Of a stretch of 15,047 nucleotides of DNA, positions 1 through 6,665 are shown piece by piece; position 1 is the stretch's first letter; each line of letters begins with the position of its first letter. Made by a program: the position numbers and the translations under genes. The stretch comes from Candidatus Bathyarchaeota archaeon. Lineage in GTDB: Archaea; Thermoproteota; Bathyarchaeia; TCS64. Location: NCBI GenBank assembly GCA_030608725.1, contig JAUWDP010000005.1, forward strand, positions 1 through 15,047. The letters run 5' to 3'. The notes below the pieces were generated by a model that saw only the letters and a list, made by a program, of their open reading frames with translations, made no database searches and was not told where the DNA came from.

Positions 1-2
1 AG

Positions 3-866
3 GGCGGCTCGGCGATGGACGCCGTGGAGGCCGCAGTGAACGCCGTGGAGGACAACCCCCTCGACGGCGGTGTCGGCGTCGGGGGTACGCCCAACCTCCT
101 CGGGGTGACCCAGCTTGACGCCTCCGTGATGGACGGGAGGACCCGGAGGTCAGGAGCGGTTGCAGGCCTGGAGAACGTGGCACACGCCATCTCCGTCGCC
201 CGCAAGGTCTTGGAGCTCACCCCCCACGACCTCTTGGTGGGCCCGGGAGCCGAGATGTTCGCTAGAGCTGTCGGCTTCGAGAAGTCGAACCTCTCCACGG
301 AGAGGACCCGGAAGATCGCGGCGGCCATGAGGGCGGGTTCGCCCGAGGGCATACTGGAGGACGAGAAGGAGAGGGCGCGCTTCCTCCGCATGTGGCTCGA
401 GGAGGGCCGCGGGGAGTGGTACGAGAAGATCTCCAGGGAGGAGTGGGGGACCGTCAACATAATGGCTATGGATGCCAACGGCGACATGTGCGTCGGGGTC
501 TCCACCAGCGGCCTCGGCTACAAGTTCCCGGGGCGGGTCGGTGACTCCCCATACATCGGCGCCGGGAACTACTGTGACAACAGGTTCGGCTCCGCTGCGT
601 GTACGGGGAAGGGGGAGCTCGCTATCAGGCTGTCTTCGGCCCGGATGATCGTGAGCTACTTGGAGAACGGGCTGACCCTCAGGGGGGCGGCGAGGAAGGC
701 CCTCAAGGACGTCCACAGCCTACAGGATGGGACGATAAGCTGCCTCGCCTTCGACAGGGATGGTAACACCGTCTCGGGCTCCATGACCGGGGTGTCTATC
801 CACTACTACATGGACGTCGACTCCGAGGGGCCCGAGGAGCGCAAGGGCGTCTGGGTGAAGCCCTAA
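3..866 (+). CDS. Glycosylasparaginase-family Ntn hydrolase, 5' end missing
   Basis: This reads as an aspartylglucosaminidase/isoaspartyl-peptidase-family (asparaginase 2) enzyme, which cuts itself into alpha and beta chains and uses the new N-terminal Thr to hydrolyse amide bonds of asparagine derivatives. The frame is open to the window edge: bases 3-14 read GGSA just before the ATG at 15, matching KGGSIMDAVEAAV of the next gene, so ATG 15 is internal and roughly 30 N-terminal residues lie outside. Counting from the Met at 15, the probable nucleophile is Thr146 in WGTVN; the downstream GRVGDSP and CTGKGE motifs match the substrate-binding segments of the family. VARKVLE and HDLLVG, typical of the alpha chain, are also present. 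It is a close tandem copy of the next gene, 80 bases downstream. Family is certain; substrate (glycoasparagine, isoaspartyl peptide or asparagine) cannot be read from sequence. Confidence 0.9.
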   Translation, partial: GGSAMDAVEAAVNAVEDNPLDGGVGVGGTPNLLGVTQLDASVMDGRTRRSGAVAGLENVAHAISVARKVLELTPHDLLVGPGAEMFARAVGFEKSNLSTERTRKIAAAMRAGSPEGILEDEKERARFLRMWLEEGRGEWYEKISREEWGTVNIMAMDANGDMCVGVSTSGLGYKFPGRVGDSPYIGAGNYCDNRFGSAACTGKGELAIRLSSARMIVSYLENGLTLRGAARKALKDVHSLQDGTISCLAFDRDGNTVSGSMTGVSIHYYMDVDSEGPEERKGVWVKP

Positions 867-906
867 CCGGGAGTAGGTAGTCCCCTTTCCCCCTGACATG
901 ATACTC

Positions 907-916
907 TTTTTTATAG
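907..916 (+). promoter_or_regulatory. TATA-like box for the second asparaginase-family gene
   Basis: TTTTTTATAG lies with its centre near 912. An archaeal start about 26 bases later would fall near 938, at or just before the candidate start codons (GTG 938, ATG 947), so the transcript would be leaderless or nearly so. The second copy can therefore be transcribed separately from the first. Confidence 0.55.
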
Positions 917-946
917 ATCCTAGAAGGTTCGAGGCATGTGAATCAC

Positions 947-1891
947 ATGGTTAAACCTTTTCTCATCGGAACTCGGAACGCGAGCCCCCATCTGCATGAG
1001 GGAATAGAGGTCCTCAGGAAGGGAGGCTCCATCATGGACGCCGTCGAGGCTGCTGTGAGGGGTATAGAAGAGAGCACCGAGTCTGGTAATGTCGGTGTGG
1101 GCGGCTCCCCGACGATCCTGGGAGATGTTGAGCTTGATGCTTCAATAATGGATGGTGCGACTCTTCGAACGGGAGCCGTAGCCTCGGTTTCTAAGTACGT
1201 TCATGTCATCTCCATCGCCCGGAAGGTTATGGAGGAGACCCCCCACGTCCTACTTGTCGGGGACGGAGCCCACCGCTTCGCCCGGGCCATGGGCTTCAAG
1301 GAGTGGGACCTCTCGACTGAGCGCACTAAGATGATCGCGAAAGCGATAGCGGAGGACATTGCCGAGGAGCTGCCCGACGACTTCAGGGGCAAGGAGTACT
1401 ACGTTCGGGCCATCAAGAGCAACAAGCTCCACGAGTGGTACAAGAGGCTCTCCGACGAGCAGTATGGCACCACCAACGTCATTGGTATGGACTCCGATGG
1501 GAACATCTGCGTGGGCGTTTCGACAAGTGGCACGAGCTTCAAGTACCCGGGGCGGGTCGGTGACTCTCCCGTCATCGGCGCCGGGAACTACTGCGACAAC
1601 AGGTATGGCGGTGTCGCCTGCACGGGCAGGGGCGAGCTGAGCATCAGGCTGCTCACGGCGCGTATGACGGTCAAGTACATGGAGGAGGGGATGACTCTGG
1701 AGGAGGCCGTGACCAAGAGCTTCAAGGAGATCTTCACCCTCAACGAAACGGGAAGCATGCAGTGCATCGCTGTAGACAAGGACGGGAACACCACCTCGGC
1801 CTCCACGGCCAGGGAGTCAACCCACTGGTACATGGACATCGACATGGACGAGCCCGAGGAGCGTCCTGGTATCTGGGTGAAGGATGAGTAG
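947..1891 (+). CDS. Glycosylasparaginase-family Ntn hydrolase, second tandem copy
   Basis: A complete 314-residue member of the aspartylglucosaminidase/isoaspartyl-peptidase family, predicted to self-process before Thr175 (numbered from ATG 947) in YGTTN. Arg203 and Asp206 in GRVGDSP and the CTGRGE motif (Thr226-Gly227) correspond to the substrate-carboxyl and amide-binding segments. RKVMEETPHVLLVG resembles the alpha chain of animal and bacterial glycosylasparaginases. No signal peptide is visible, so it is probably cytoplasmic. ATG 947 is preferred because MVKPFLIGT starts at the first beta strand; GTG 938 would add MNH. Two departures: the residue two after the nucleophile is Asn, where the family usually has Gly (T-x-G), and the N-terminal segment reads GTRN where animal enzymes have a Trp. 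The first copy shares the Asn. It overlaps the next gene by 8 bases, which suggests translational coupling. Confidence 0.9.
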   Translation: MVKPFLIGTRNASPHLHEGIEVLRKGGSIMDAVEAAVRGIEESTESGNVGVGGSPTILGDVELDASIMDGATLRTGAVASVSKYVHVISIARKVMEETPHVLLVGDGAHRFARAMGFKEWDLSTERTKMIAKAIAEDIAEELPDDFRGKEYYVRAIKSNKLHEWYKRLSDEQYGTTNVIGMDSDGNICVGVSTSGTSFKYPGRVGDSPVIGAGNYCDNRYGGVACTGRGELSIRLLTARMTVKYMEEGMTLEEAVTKSFKEIFTLNETGSMQCIAVDKDGNTTSASTARESTHWYMDIDMDEPEERPGIWVKDE

Positions 1892-2321
1892 CATGGCTGA
1901 GCCGCCCTACGACCCCAGCCTCATCACCCCCTCCGTCTACGGGAGCAGACGCCCCGTCACGGGGGAGCTGGTTGCCCTCCTCCACATCACCTTCGAGGAG
2001 AGGGGCCTCGCTTTCATCCAGTCCCGCAGTCGGGCGCTCCTGAAAGGCGAGATCCACGAGCTGATGGTCACAGACGAGGAGGATGCAGCCCCAGGCGGGG
2101 GCGCGGACAGCGTCTCGGCCATCGCCTTCTTCGAGGTCGAGCAGGGGGGACTGGCGGTCGTCGGGGACGAGGTCTCAGTGGGCGGAGCGGTCCTGGGGAC
2201 CCTCGCTGGCTTCGACGTGACCCACATGCCCAACCACATAAACGTGGTCGTGAAGAGGAAGAGCCTGGATGTTCTCCCCCTCAGCGTGGGGGATCAGGTG
2301 GAGATACGCAGGAAGATATGA
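1884..2321 (+). CDS. Small protein of unknown function, coupled to the asparaginase-family gene
   Basis: A 145-residue acidic protein without signal peptide or membrane helices. ATG 1884 overlaps the stop of the upstream gene; an alternative ATG sits at 1893, three residues in. The sequence is rich in beta-prone segments: YGSRRPVTGELVALL near residues 19-33, a Gly-rich turn near residue 70 and a C-terminal run with VVGDEVSVGG, MPNHINVVV and SVGDQVEIRRK, which suggests a small beta-barrel or sandwich. I do not recognise it firmly. It recalls a small domain-of-unknown-function family (I thought of DUF6917), but that is a memory match and not checked. The 8-base overlap implies co-translation with the hydrolase, so it may be an accessory or regulatory partner; that is inference from position only. 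It converges with the acetyltransferase gene, with 4 bases between the stops. Confidence 0.75.
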   Translation: MSSMAEPPYDPSLITPSVYGSRRPVTGELVALLHITFEERGLAFIQSRSRALLKGEIHELMVTDEEDAAPGGGADSVSAIAFFEVEQGGLAVVGDEVSVGGAVLGTLAGFDVTHMPNHINVVVKRKSLDVLPLSVGDQVEIRRKI

Positions 2322-2325
2322 CAGG

Positions 2326-3171
2326 TCAGCCCTTGTCCGGGGCGCCGATGCTGAACCTCCCCCTCGGGTCACCCATAACGGAGCACTCCCCGTAGCACAT
2401 CCTGAGGCTGCTGGGCAGGCTGCTGAATCCGTGTTCGGTCAGGATCTCCACGGAAGCCCAGTTCCCCTCGGGGACACCGATCCATAGCCTCTCACCAGAC
2501 GTGGCGTCCATCATTCTCCGGAGGAGCCCCCCCGCCAGCTCGGGTCTGGAGGGCTCGCATACCCAGGGGCCGATCCTGACGTTGCTCTCCCCCCTCTTCG
2601 CCATTATGTACCCTCTGACAACCCCCTCCTCGCATGCGACGAAGCAGTACTCAGGGAAGTCCTTGAAGACGCGTCTCAGCATCCTCTCCCTTCTGGAGCC
2701 AAAGTACTTCACATCGAGGTCCAGGACCCTTTCAAGATGAGAGGCATGCATCTTCTCGACGTCAGGCACATCGAAAGCCATGCCTAGGCCGCTGAACCTG
2801 AGGCTAGCATATTCAGCCCTGAATCCGAGCCGCTCGTAGAGGGGTATCGCTTTCTCGACGGAGTCGAGCCGTATCGAGGCAGCCCCGGAATTGGTGAGGT
2901 GCTCCATGGCCCTCCTCATGAGGGCGGCGCCTATTCCCTCTCCCCTGTGCCCCGGGTGGACCACGAGGTTCCCGATCCAGCCCACGGAGCCGTATAGCGT
3001 GCTGTTCACCATCCCTACGTTAACCCCATCCCGAGACGCCAGGAAGCAGCCCCCCGGCTCGTAGTGGAGCATCCTCCGGAAGTCTGCGGCGGTGTTGCCC
3101 CAGCCGGTGAGGCCTATGAGTTCAAGGAAGAAGCCCTCGTCTTCGGGGACCATGCAACGAATACGCGTCAA
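2326..3171 (-). CDS. Two-domain GNAT N-acetyltransferase
   Basis: A 281-residue acetyl-CoA-dependent acetyltransferase with two GNAT-like halves. The N-terminal half (about 1-135) is a full GNAT domain; the acetyl-CoA loop is visible as VVHPGHRGEGIG at residues 70-81 (R-G-x-G-x-G type), followed by YERLGF near 110. The C-terminal half (about 140-275) contains YFGSRRERMLRR and matches the layout of proteins with a second GNAT-like domain (Acetyltransf_18). The first codon is TTG at 3171, supported by GAGGAG 8 bases upstream; the next in-frame ATG (3153) would remove the first beta strand. It lies 29 bases after the stop of the MFS transporter on the same strand, so the two probably form an operon. 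The acceptor substrate is unknown; an amine, amino acid or antibiotic-like compound exported by the neighbour is possible but speculative. Confidence 0.88.
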   Translation of the reverse strand: MTRIRCMVPEDEGFFLELIGLTGWGNTAADFRRMLHYEPGGCFLASRDGVNVGMVNSTLYGSVGWIGNLVVHPGHRGEGIGAALMRRAMEHLTNSGAASIRLDSVEKAIPLYERLGFRAEYASLRFSGLGMAFDVPDVEKMHASHLERVLDLDVKYFGSRRERMLRRVFKDFPEYCFVACEEGVVRGYIMAKRGESNVRIGPWVCEPSRPELAGGLLRRMMDATSGERLWIGVPEGNWASVEILTEHGFSSLPSSLRMCYGECSVMGDPRGRFSIGAPDKG

Positions 3172-3179
3172 CAGTTACA

Positions 3180-3185
3180 CTCCTC
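3180..3185 (-). promoter_or_regulatory. Shine-Dalgarno site that sets a TTG start
   Basis: On the minus strand GAGGAG sits 8 bases before TTG 3171. It favours this TTG over the in-frame ATG at 3153 for the acetyltransferase. Confidence 0.65.
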
Positions 3186-3200
3186 ACGAGCTCATCTCAA

Positions 3201-4400
3201 CTAGTTGGATCCCCTTTTATCGATTCCGTCCGGGACGGAGATCAGGAGGCTGACAAACGACACTGAGAGGAGAGCCCCCGAGAGGATGAGCCAGCCCGAC
3301 CAGTAGGAGTCCGTGGTGTCCTTGAGGAAGCCCAGGAAGAGGGGGAGCACGAGGGCCCCCAGTGAGGCGAAGGTGTTCTGGACCCCCGAGATGCGCCCCG
3401 CGTTGTCAACGCCGTAGAGCTTGGGGAGGATCGCGAAGTTTGGGCTGCGTACGAAGTTGATGAACCAGCCGATGAGGAGGACGGTGGCGTAGATCATGAG
3501 TGTGGAGCTCGCCCTGGCGAAGAGGTAGGTCGCCACGCAGAGCACGGCGAAGGAGACGGCGAGGACCTCCTTCTCCCCGAACCTGTCGGAGGCGATGCCC
3601 CCCAAGGGGTTCGAGATCATCCCCGTCAGGTTGTAGAGGGCGAAGACGGCGCCGGCGGCTACCAGTCCGAGGCCCAGCTCCTCGATCAGGATGAGGGGGA
3701 GCCACGCTATGAAGGCGTAGTTGGAGCCGAGGCGCACCATCTGGATCCAGGCGAGGGCCCAGAAGCTCCTGGTCCTGATGACCTCCGAGACGTTTGCGCT
3801 CCGTACATGGGGCTGGGGCTCAACCTGCCTGTCCCTCAGTGAGAGCAGTATCACGGCGCTCGAGAGGATCCCGATGACGCCCGATGCCATAATGGCGCCC
3901 CTCCAGCCCACGCTCAGGGAGGCGTAGGGAGTGAGCCACGAGGCGATGACGAGGCCAATGCTCCCGCCGATGCTCAACAACCCGAGGGCCGTTCCCCTGG
4001 AACCCGGTGAGAACCACGCCGAGACGAGCTTCACCCCGGGTACGAAGACACCGGCTCCCAGGAGTCCCGACAGGAACCTGGTGAGGAGTATCTGCCAGAA
4101 CGACTGGGACATCCCGAAGAGGACGGTCGCCGAGGCTGTGCCCAGGATGCTGGCGGCCATCACCCTCCGAGGGCCGTGCCTGTCGGCGAGTATGCCCCAG
4201 GGGATCTGGCCGATGGTGTAGCCCGTGAAGTAGGCTGACATGAGGGCGCCGCTCATGGTGTAGCTCAGGCTCAGCTCCTCCTTGATGAGGGCCACCACGG
4301 TCGTGTAGGAGTTGTTCAGGACGTGGAGGAGGCAGAATGCGATGAAGCCGCCAGCGAGTATCCTGAGGTTCCCAGACAGCTCACCCCTTTCAATTCCCAC
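3201..4400 (-). CDS. Major facilitator superfamily (MFS) transporter
   Basis: A 399-residue membrane protein with the length and hydrophobic pattern of a 12-helix MFS permease in the cytoplasmic membrane. The motif-A loop after helix 2 is clear at residues 69-79 (GILADRHGPRR), and its counterpart in the second half is GGIASDRFGEKE at about 268-279. A hydrophilic central loop with several prolines and charges covers about 189-212, splitting two six-helix bundles. The first codon is GTG 4400; no in-frame ATG occurs before the first helices. A TATA-like AACCTTATC lies on the minus strand near 4460-4470, overlapping the promoter of the divergent flavoprotein gene. The acetyltransferase follows 29 bases downstream. 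The protein resembles the anion/nitrate/oxalate-like and drug-export branches, but the cargo cannot be assigned. Confidence 0.9.
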   Translation of the reverse strand: MGIERGELSGNLRILAGGFIAFCLLHVLNNSYTTVVALIKEELSLSYTMSGALMSAYFTGYTIGQIPWGILADRHGPRRVMAASILGTASATVLFGMSQSFWQILLTRFLSGLLGAGVFVPGVKLVSAWFSPGSRGTALGLLSIGGSIGLVIASWLTPYASLSVGWRGAIMASGVIGILSSAVILLSLRDRQVEPQPHVRSANVSEVIRTRSFWALAWIQMVRLGSNYAFIAWLPLILIEELGLGLVAAGAVFALYNLTGMISNPLGGIASDRFGEKEVLAVSFAVLCVATYLFARASSTLMIYATVLLIGWFINFVRSPNFAILPKLYGVDNAGRISGVQNTFASLGALVLPLFLGFLKDTTDSYWSGWLILSGALLSVSFVSLLISVPDGIDKRGSN

Positions 4401-4463
4401 TCTCGCTCAGCCCCTTCTTCCCTAGATGTGAAACTCGGATGGTCTCAGCGAGCCCATCAGATA

Positions 4464-4474
4464 AGGTTTATTCA
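4464..4474 (+). promoter_or_regulatory. TATA-like box of the flavoprotein gene
   Basis: AAGGTTTATTC is centred about 28 bases before ATG 4497, the spacing expected for a leaderless archaeal transcript. No Shine-Dalgarno sequence precedes this ATG, which agrees with leaderless initiation. Confidence 0.6.
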
Positions 4475-4496
4475 TGCCCTCTGCATCTAGAACCCC

Positions 4497-5039
4497 ATGA
4501 AGTGTTTAGCGATCCAGTCCAGCCCCAACCTCGACGGGCTCACCGCGTCCCTGGCCTCGGCTGTCCTGAAGGGATACACTGAGGCCGGGGGGGAAGCCGA
4601 GCTCATCAACCTCAACGAGAGGGACATCAAGACGTGTACCGCCTGCGATAACGGGTGGGGACAGTGCAGAAATGGGGACTGCATCCTCGAGGACGACTTC
4701 GAGGCCATCAGGGTCATGATACGGGAGGCGGACGCCTTCGTCTTCGCCACCCCTGTCTACTGGCACGACCTTAGCGAGTCAGCCAAGTCCTTCCTGGACC
4801 GCCTGCGGAGGTGTGAGACCTTCAGCGGCAGGGACACCTGCAGGGGAAAGAAGGCGATAGGCATCACCGCTGCGGGGGGGAGTGGCAACGGTGCCGCAAG
4901 CTCCCTCCTTAACCTGGAGGGCTACCTGAGGCGGGTGGGATTCGAAATATTCGACCTCGTCCCAGTGACCAAGTTCTCGAAGGACCACAAGCTCCCCATG
5001 CTTGAGGCCGCTGGGGTGCGTATGGCGAGTCAGGATTAG
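4497..5039 (+). CDS. Flavodoxin-like NAD(P)H-dependent FMN reductase with a four-cysteine motif
   Basis: A 180-residue protein of the NADPH-dependent FMN reductase / iron-sulfur flavoprotein superfamily, expected to bind FMN and pass electrons in the cytoplasm. The start (MKCLAIQSSPNLDGLTASL) is the first beta strand and phosphate loop. ATPVYWHDLSESAKSFLDR near residues 79-97 is the second FMN-binding segment and matches the family closely. Between them are Cys47, Cys50, Cys57 and Cys62, with spacing C-x2-C-x6-C-x4-C. Iron-sulfur flavoproteins normally have a compact C-x2-C-x2-C-x4-7-C cluster motif, so a [4Fe-4S] cluster is possible but the wider spacing makes it uncertain; structural zinc or redox thiols are alternatives. 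It is transcribed alone from a leaderless promoter and diverges from the MFS operon. Donor and acceptor are unknown. Confidence 0.85.
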   Translation: MKCLAIQSSPNLDGLTASLASAVLKGYTEAGGEAELINLNERDIKTCTACDNGWGQCRNGDCILEDDFEAIRVMIREADAFVFATPVYWHDLSESAKSFLDRLRRCETFSGRDTCRGKKAIGITAAGGSGNGAASSLLNLEGYLRRVGFEIFDLVPVTKFSKDHKLPMLEAAGVRMASQD

Positions 5040-5051
5040 GAAGCACGGAGC

Positions 5052-5216
5052 CTAGCTGCGTTTCCTGAAGCTGACCCTTCCCTCTTCGCCTTCCACGGAG
5101 TAGAAGACGATCTCGTCGTCCTCGGAAAGGCTCAGGAGGTCCCGCACTTCCTGGGGCAGGGTCACCCTGAAGTTTTGACCTATCTTGGTTGAAGCTAGAA
5201 CAGTCATAACACTCAT
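5052..5216 (-). CDS. AbrB/SpoVT-type small DNA-binding protein
   Basis: A 54-residue open frame that begins MSVMTVLASTKIGQNFRVTL and ends in VEGEEGRVSFRKRS. The pattern T-K-I-G-x-x-x-R-V-T-L-P-x-E-V-R-x-L-L followed by D-E-I-V-F is the swapped-hairpin AbrB/MazE-type DNA-binding fold, here as a single minimal domain that would act as a dimer. ATG 5216 is the longest start; ATG 5207 (three residues in) lies about 29 bases after the centre of the upstream TATA box and would give a leaderless message, so it may be the true start. It ends 12 bases from the stop of the flavoprotein gene (convergent) and diverges from the RAM-domain gene across an AT-rich spacer. It may repress its own promoter or act as an antitoxin-like protein, but no toxin gene is adjacent. 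Confidence 0.85.
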   Translation of the reverse strand: MSVMTVLASTKIGQNFRVTLPQEVRDLLSLSEDDEIVFYSVEGEEGRVSFRKRS

Positions 5217-5229
5217 ACAATGTGTTGTT

Positions 5230-5241
5230 AAAATATATTAA
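5230..5241 (-). promoter_or_regulatory. TATA box of the AbrB-type gene in an AT-rich divergent spacer
   Basis: On the minus strand the run TTAATATATTTTA is the most AT-rich TATA-like element near the gene. Its centre (about 5236) is about 20 bases from ATG 5216 and 29 from ATG 5207. The whole spacer 5217-5357 is AT-rich and carries TTAATT three times (near 5238, 5281 and 5319), which could be binding sites for one of the flanking regulators. Confidence 0.55.
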
Positions 5242-5357
5242 TTGTTACAGAAAAGCACCCTAATCGCCATCTTTACAGTATTAATTACATTTATTCTATG
5301 TGACAGCTGGAAGTAACCTTAATTACGGCGACTTAGGTGTGGATTTATGGGATTCCT

Positions 5358-5585
5358 ATGCCGAAAGCGTATGTCTTAATTAATGTCGAGCTTGATGGCG
5401 GAAGAGAGGTCATCGAGGGCCTTGAGGCTATAGAGGAGGTGAAGGAGGCCTACCCCCTCTACGGCGTCTACGATATCATAGCTAGCGTCGAGGCGGCGAC
5501 CGAGCAGGAGCTCAAGGACATCATCGGGCAGAAGATCCGGAGCCTAGACAAGGTTCGTTCCACCATGACAATGATCGCCATGTGA
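5358..5585 (+). CDS. Stand-alone Lrp/AsnC ligand-binding (RAM) domain protein
   Basis: A 75-residue protein consisting only of the RAM effector-binding domain of Lrp/AsnC regulators, without a helix-turn-helix. MPKAYVLINVEL is the usual first strand of such archaeal proteins, then V-x-E-A-Y-P-L-Y-G-V-Y-D-I-I (about 34-47), the conserved strand-turn of the family, and a C-terminal KVRSTMTMIAM strand. RAM-only proteins form dimers and higher rings, bind amino acids and may tune full-length Lrp proteins. ATG 5358 is chosen because it starts at the domain; GTG 5337 would add seven residues (MWIYGIP) with no family support. The gene diverges from the AbrB-type gene, so they may share operators. 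An AACCTTAATTAC element near 5315-5326 could be its promoter. It converges on the zinc-ribbon gene. Confidence 0.88.
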   Translation: MPKAYVLINVELDGGREVIEGLEAIEEVKEAYPLYGVYDIIASVEAATEQELKDIIGQKIRSLDKVRSTMTMIAM

Positions 5586-5616
5586 CGGCCTAGGGCCCAA
5601 TCAATACTATTACACG

Positions 5617-5621
5617 TTTTT
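5617..5621 (+). terminator. Possible oligo-T stop signal after the RAM gene
   Basis: A five-T run follows the RAM gene by about 30 bases, just before the convergent gene end at 5623. Archaeal RNA polymerase terminates at T-runs, but this one is short and has no companion hairpin that I can see. Confidence 0.3.
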
Positions 5622-5622
5622 A

Positions 5623-6549
5623 CTAGATCCTGCCTTTGATATCCGCCATCGAGGCTGCCATGCTCCGGAGTTCCTCGGTCACGGTTGATAGGTAGACTAT
5701 CCTCTTCTCGAGCCGTCCCCTCATCTCGACGATTTGATGGCGGACCTTGGGGAATACGTCGTTGATCACCTCGACGAGCAGGTCCCTGTTCTCGGGGTCG
5801 CTGAGCTCAACGGCGTCCATCTCCCCGTCCAGATACAGTATCAGCAGCTCACCGCTCGAGCTCACGCTCAGCCGATCGACGTCGCTGGCCTCCCCGGGAA
5901 GGAGCTCTGGGTTCACCGGGAACCCCCCCGGGATGCTCGACAACACCTCAAGGAACGCCTCCAATAAGGCCTCGACGATCCTGTCCTCCTCACCCCTCAG
6001 CTCGTTGACATGTATCGTGTCGTCCCTCAGCTTTCTCAGGGACTCAAGGATGACCGCGGGAGGATCGCTGATCACGGGTTCCCGTGGCGGAACGTTCTCC
6101 TCTCTCTCAGAAGGTTCCTCTTCGACTTCAGAGACCTCAACTGGAACTAGAGGTAGTTCCTCGGTCTTGTCCTCAATTACGGGTGTCTCTTCGACCTCAA
6201 GGGCATCCGGTTGAGGAGGCAGCTCTTCAGCCTCCTCCTCGATAACAGGCTCCTCTTCAGGGGCAGGATCTACCTGCTCTTCTACCAACTCGAAGATCTC
6301 CACGTCGGCCTTGGGAACCGTGTGGTTGAACACTTCATCCCTGTAGTAGGCGCTGAATCTCTTCCCGCACTCAACACAGCTGTAGCCCCTGCCCTCGAAG
6401 ACCCCGAAGGCGAAGGACTTGCCATTCGGCTCCGTGCGGGCTTCACAGCGGGGGCACGTGATGCCTTTCACCCACTCTTCCCTCGGCTGAACCTGGTCCG
6501 ACCTCGAAGTCTTCAACCTATCGAAGAGTCCCTTCCCGAACGCCTGCAA
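5623..6549 (-). CDS. Unrecognised protein: zinc ribbon, acidic linker, C-terminal domain
   Basis: A 308-residue protein I do not recognise. Residues 30-65 hold Cys32-x2-Cys35 and Cys58-x2-Cys61, a zinc-ribbon spacing (C-x2-C-x22-C-x2-C). Residues about 88-172 are a Glu- and Pro-rich low-complexity linker, strongly acidic and probably disordered. Residues about 173-308 look folded: an amphipathic helical stretch, a Gly/Pro turn (SSIPGGF), two beta-prone strands around SSGELLILYLDGEM and a long C-terminal helix pair that may form a coiled coil. The start is TTG 6549. An AAGGGG Shine-Dalgarno lies 7 bases upstream and a TATA-like box at 6588-6599 predicts a transcript start near 6566. The frame stays open to 6756, but that extension runs through a tRNA-like sequence and upstream of the promoter, so it is not protein. 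Zinc plus acidic linker suggests a nucleic-acid or protein-binding adaptor; this is inference. Confidence 0.75.
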   Translation of the reverse strand: MQAFGKGLFDRLKTSRSDQVQPREEWVKGITCPRCEARTEPNGKSFAFGVFEGRGYSCVECGKRFSAYYRDEVFNHTVPKADVEIFELVEEQVDPAPEEEPVIEEEAEELPPQPDALEVEETPVIEDKTEELPLVPVEVSEVEEEPSEREENVPPREPVISDPPAVILESLRKLRDDTIHVNELRGEEDRIVEALLEAFLEVLSSIPGGFPVNPELLPGEASDVDRLSVSSSGELLILYLDGEMDAVELSDPENRDLLVEVINDVFPKVRHQIVEMRGRLEKRIVYLSTVTEELRSMAASMADIKGRI

Positions 6550-6556
6550 GGCCGTA

Positions 6557-6599
6557 CCCCTTATGAGATAGGCTGAAACTGACCTGACAATAAGAATTT
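6557..6599 (-). promoter_or_regulatory. Promoter and Shine-Dalgarno of the zinc-ribbon gene
   Basis: On the minus strand AAATTCTTATTG (6599-6588) is a plausible TATA box, and AAGGGG (6562-6557) is 7 bases before TTG 6549. A start of transcription about 26 bases after the box would fall near 6566, just upstream of the Shine-Dalgarno. The three elements are mutually consistent and decide the start. Confidence 0.55.
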
Positions 6600-6630
6600 G
6601 TATGTAGCCCCCCCACATACCCACATGCCC

Positions 6631-6660
6631 GGAAACCCTTATCCTAAGCCAGCAGCATAC
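6631..6660. repeat. Direct repeat copy A beside the tRNA-like fragment
   Basis: This 30-base stretch is repeated at 6844-6874 in the same orientation with one inserted base and two substitutions; both share the exact core TATCCTAAGCCAGC and the end GCATAC. Copy A ends five bases from the CCA end of the tRNA-like fragment. On the plus strand GGAAACCCTTATCC also resembles a BRE/TATA pair, so the repeats could be duplicated promoters instead of element ends. Confidence 0.8.
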
Positions 6661-6665
6661 AAGAA

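Noticed and set aside
15..17. ATG 15 as the true start of the first gene
   Set aside because: Codons before it (GGSA) align with the second copy and stay open to the window edge, so the gene begins upstream.
150..716. 188-codon open frame on the minus strand
   Set aside because: It is antisense to the first hydrolase gene, rich in Pro/Arg/Gly as expected from a GC-rich shadow, and has no recognisable motif.
868..890. Hairpin terminator after the first hydrolase gene (GGGA...TCCC)
   Set aside because: Only four base pairs with no T-run directly after it.
3406..3705. 99-codon open frame in another minus-strand frame
   Set aside because: It lies wholly inside the MFS gene and is Arg/Pro-rich; a frame shadow.
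4909..5220. 103-codon minus-strand open frame over the AbrB region
   Set aside because: The frame that encodes the AbrB fold is a different one (5216-5052); this one overlaps the flavoprotein gene antisense and has no family features.
5734..6214. Plus-strand open frames opposite the zinc-ribbon gene, one very Ser/Thr-rich
   Set aside because: The Ser/Thr richness is the reverse of Glu-rich codons; promoter, Shine-Dalgarno and zinc motif support the minus strand.
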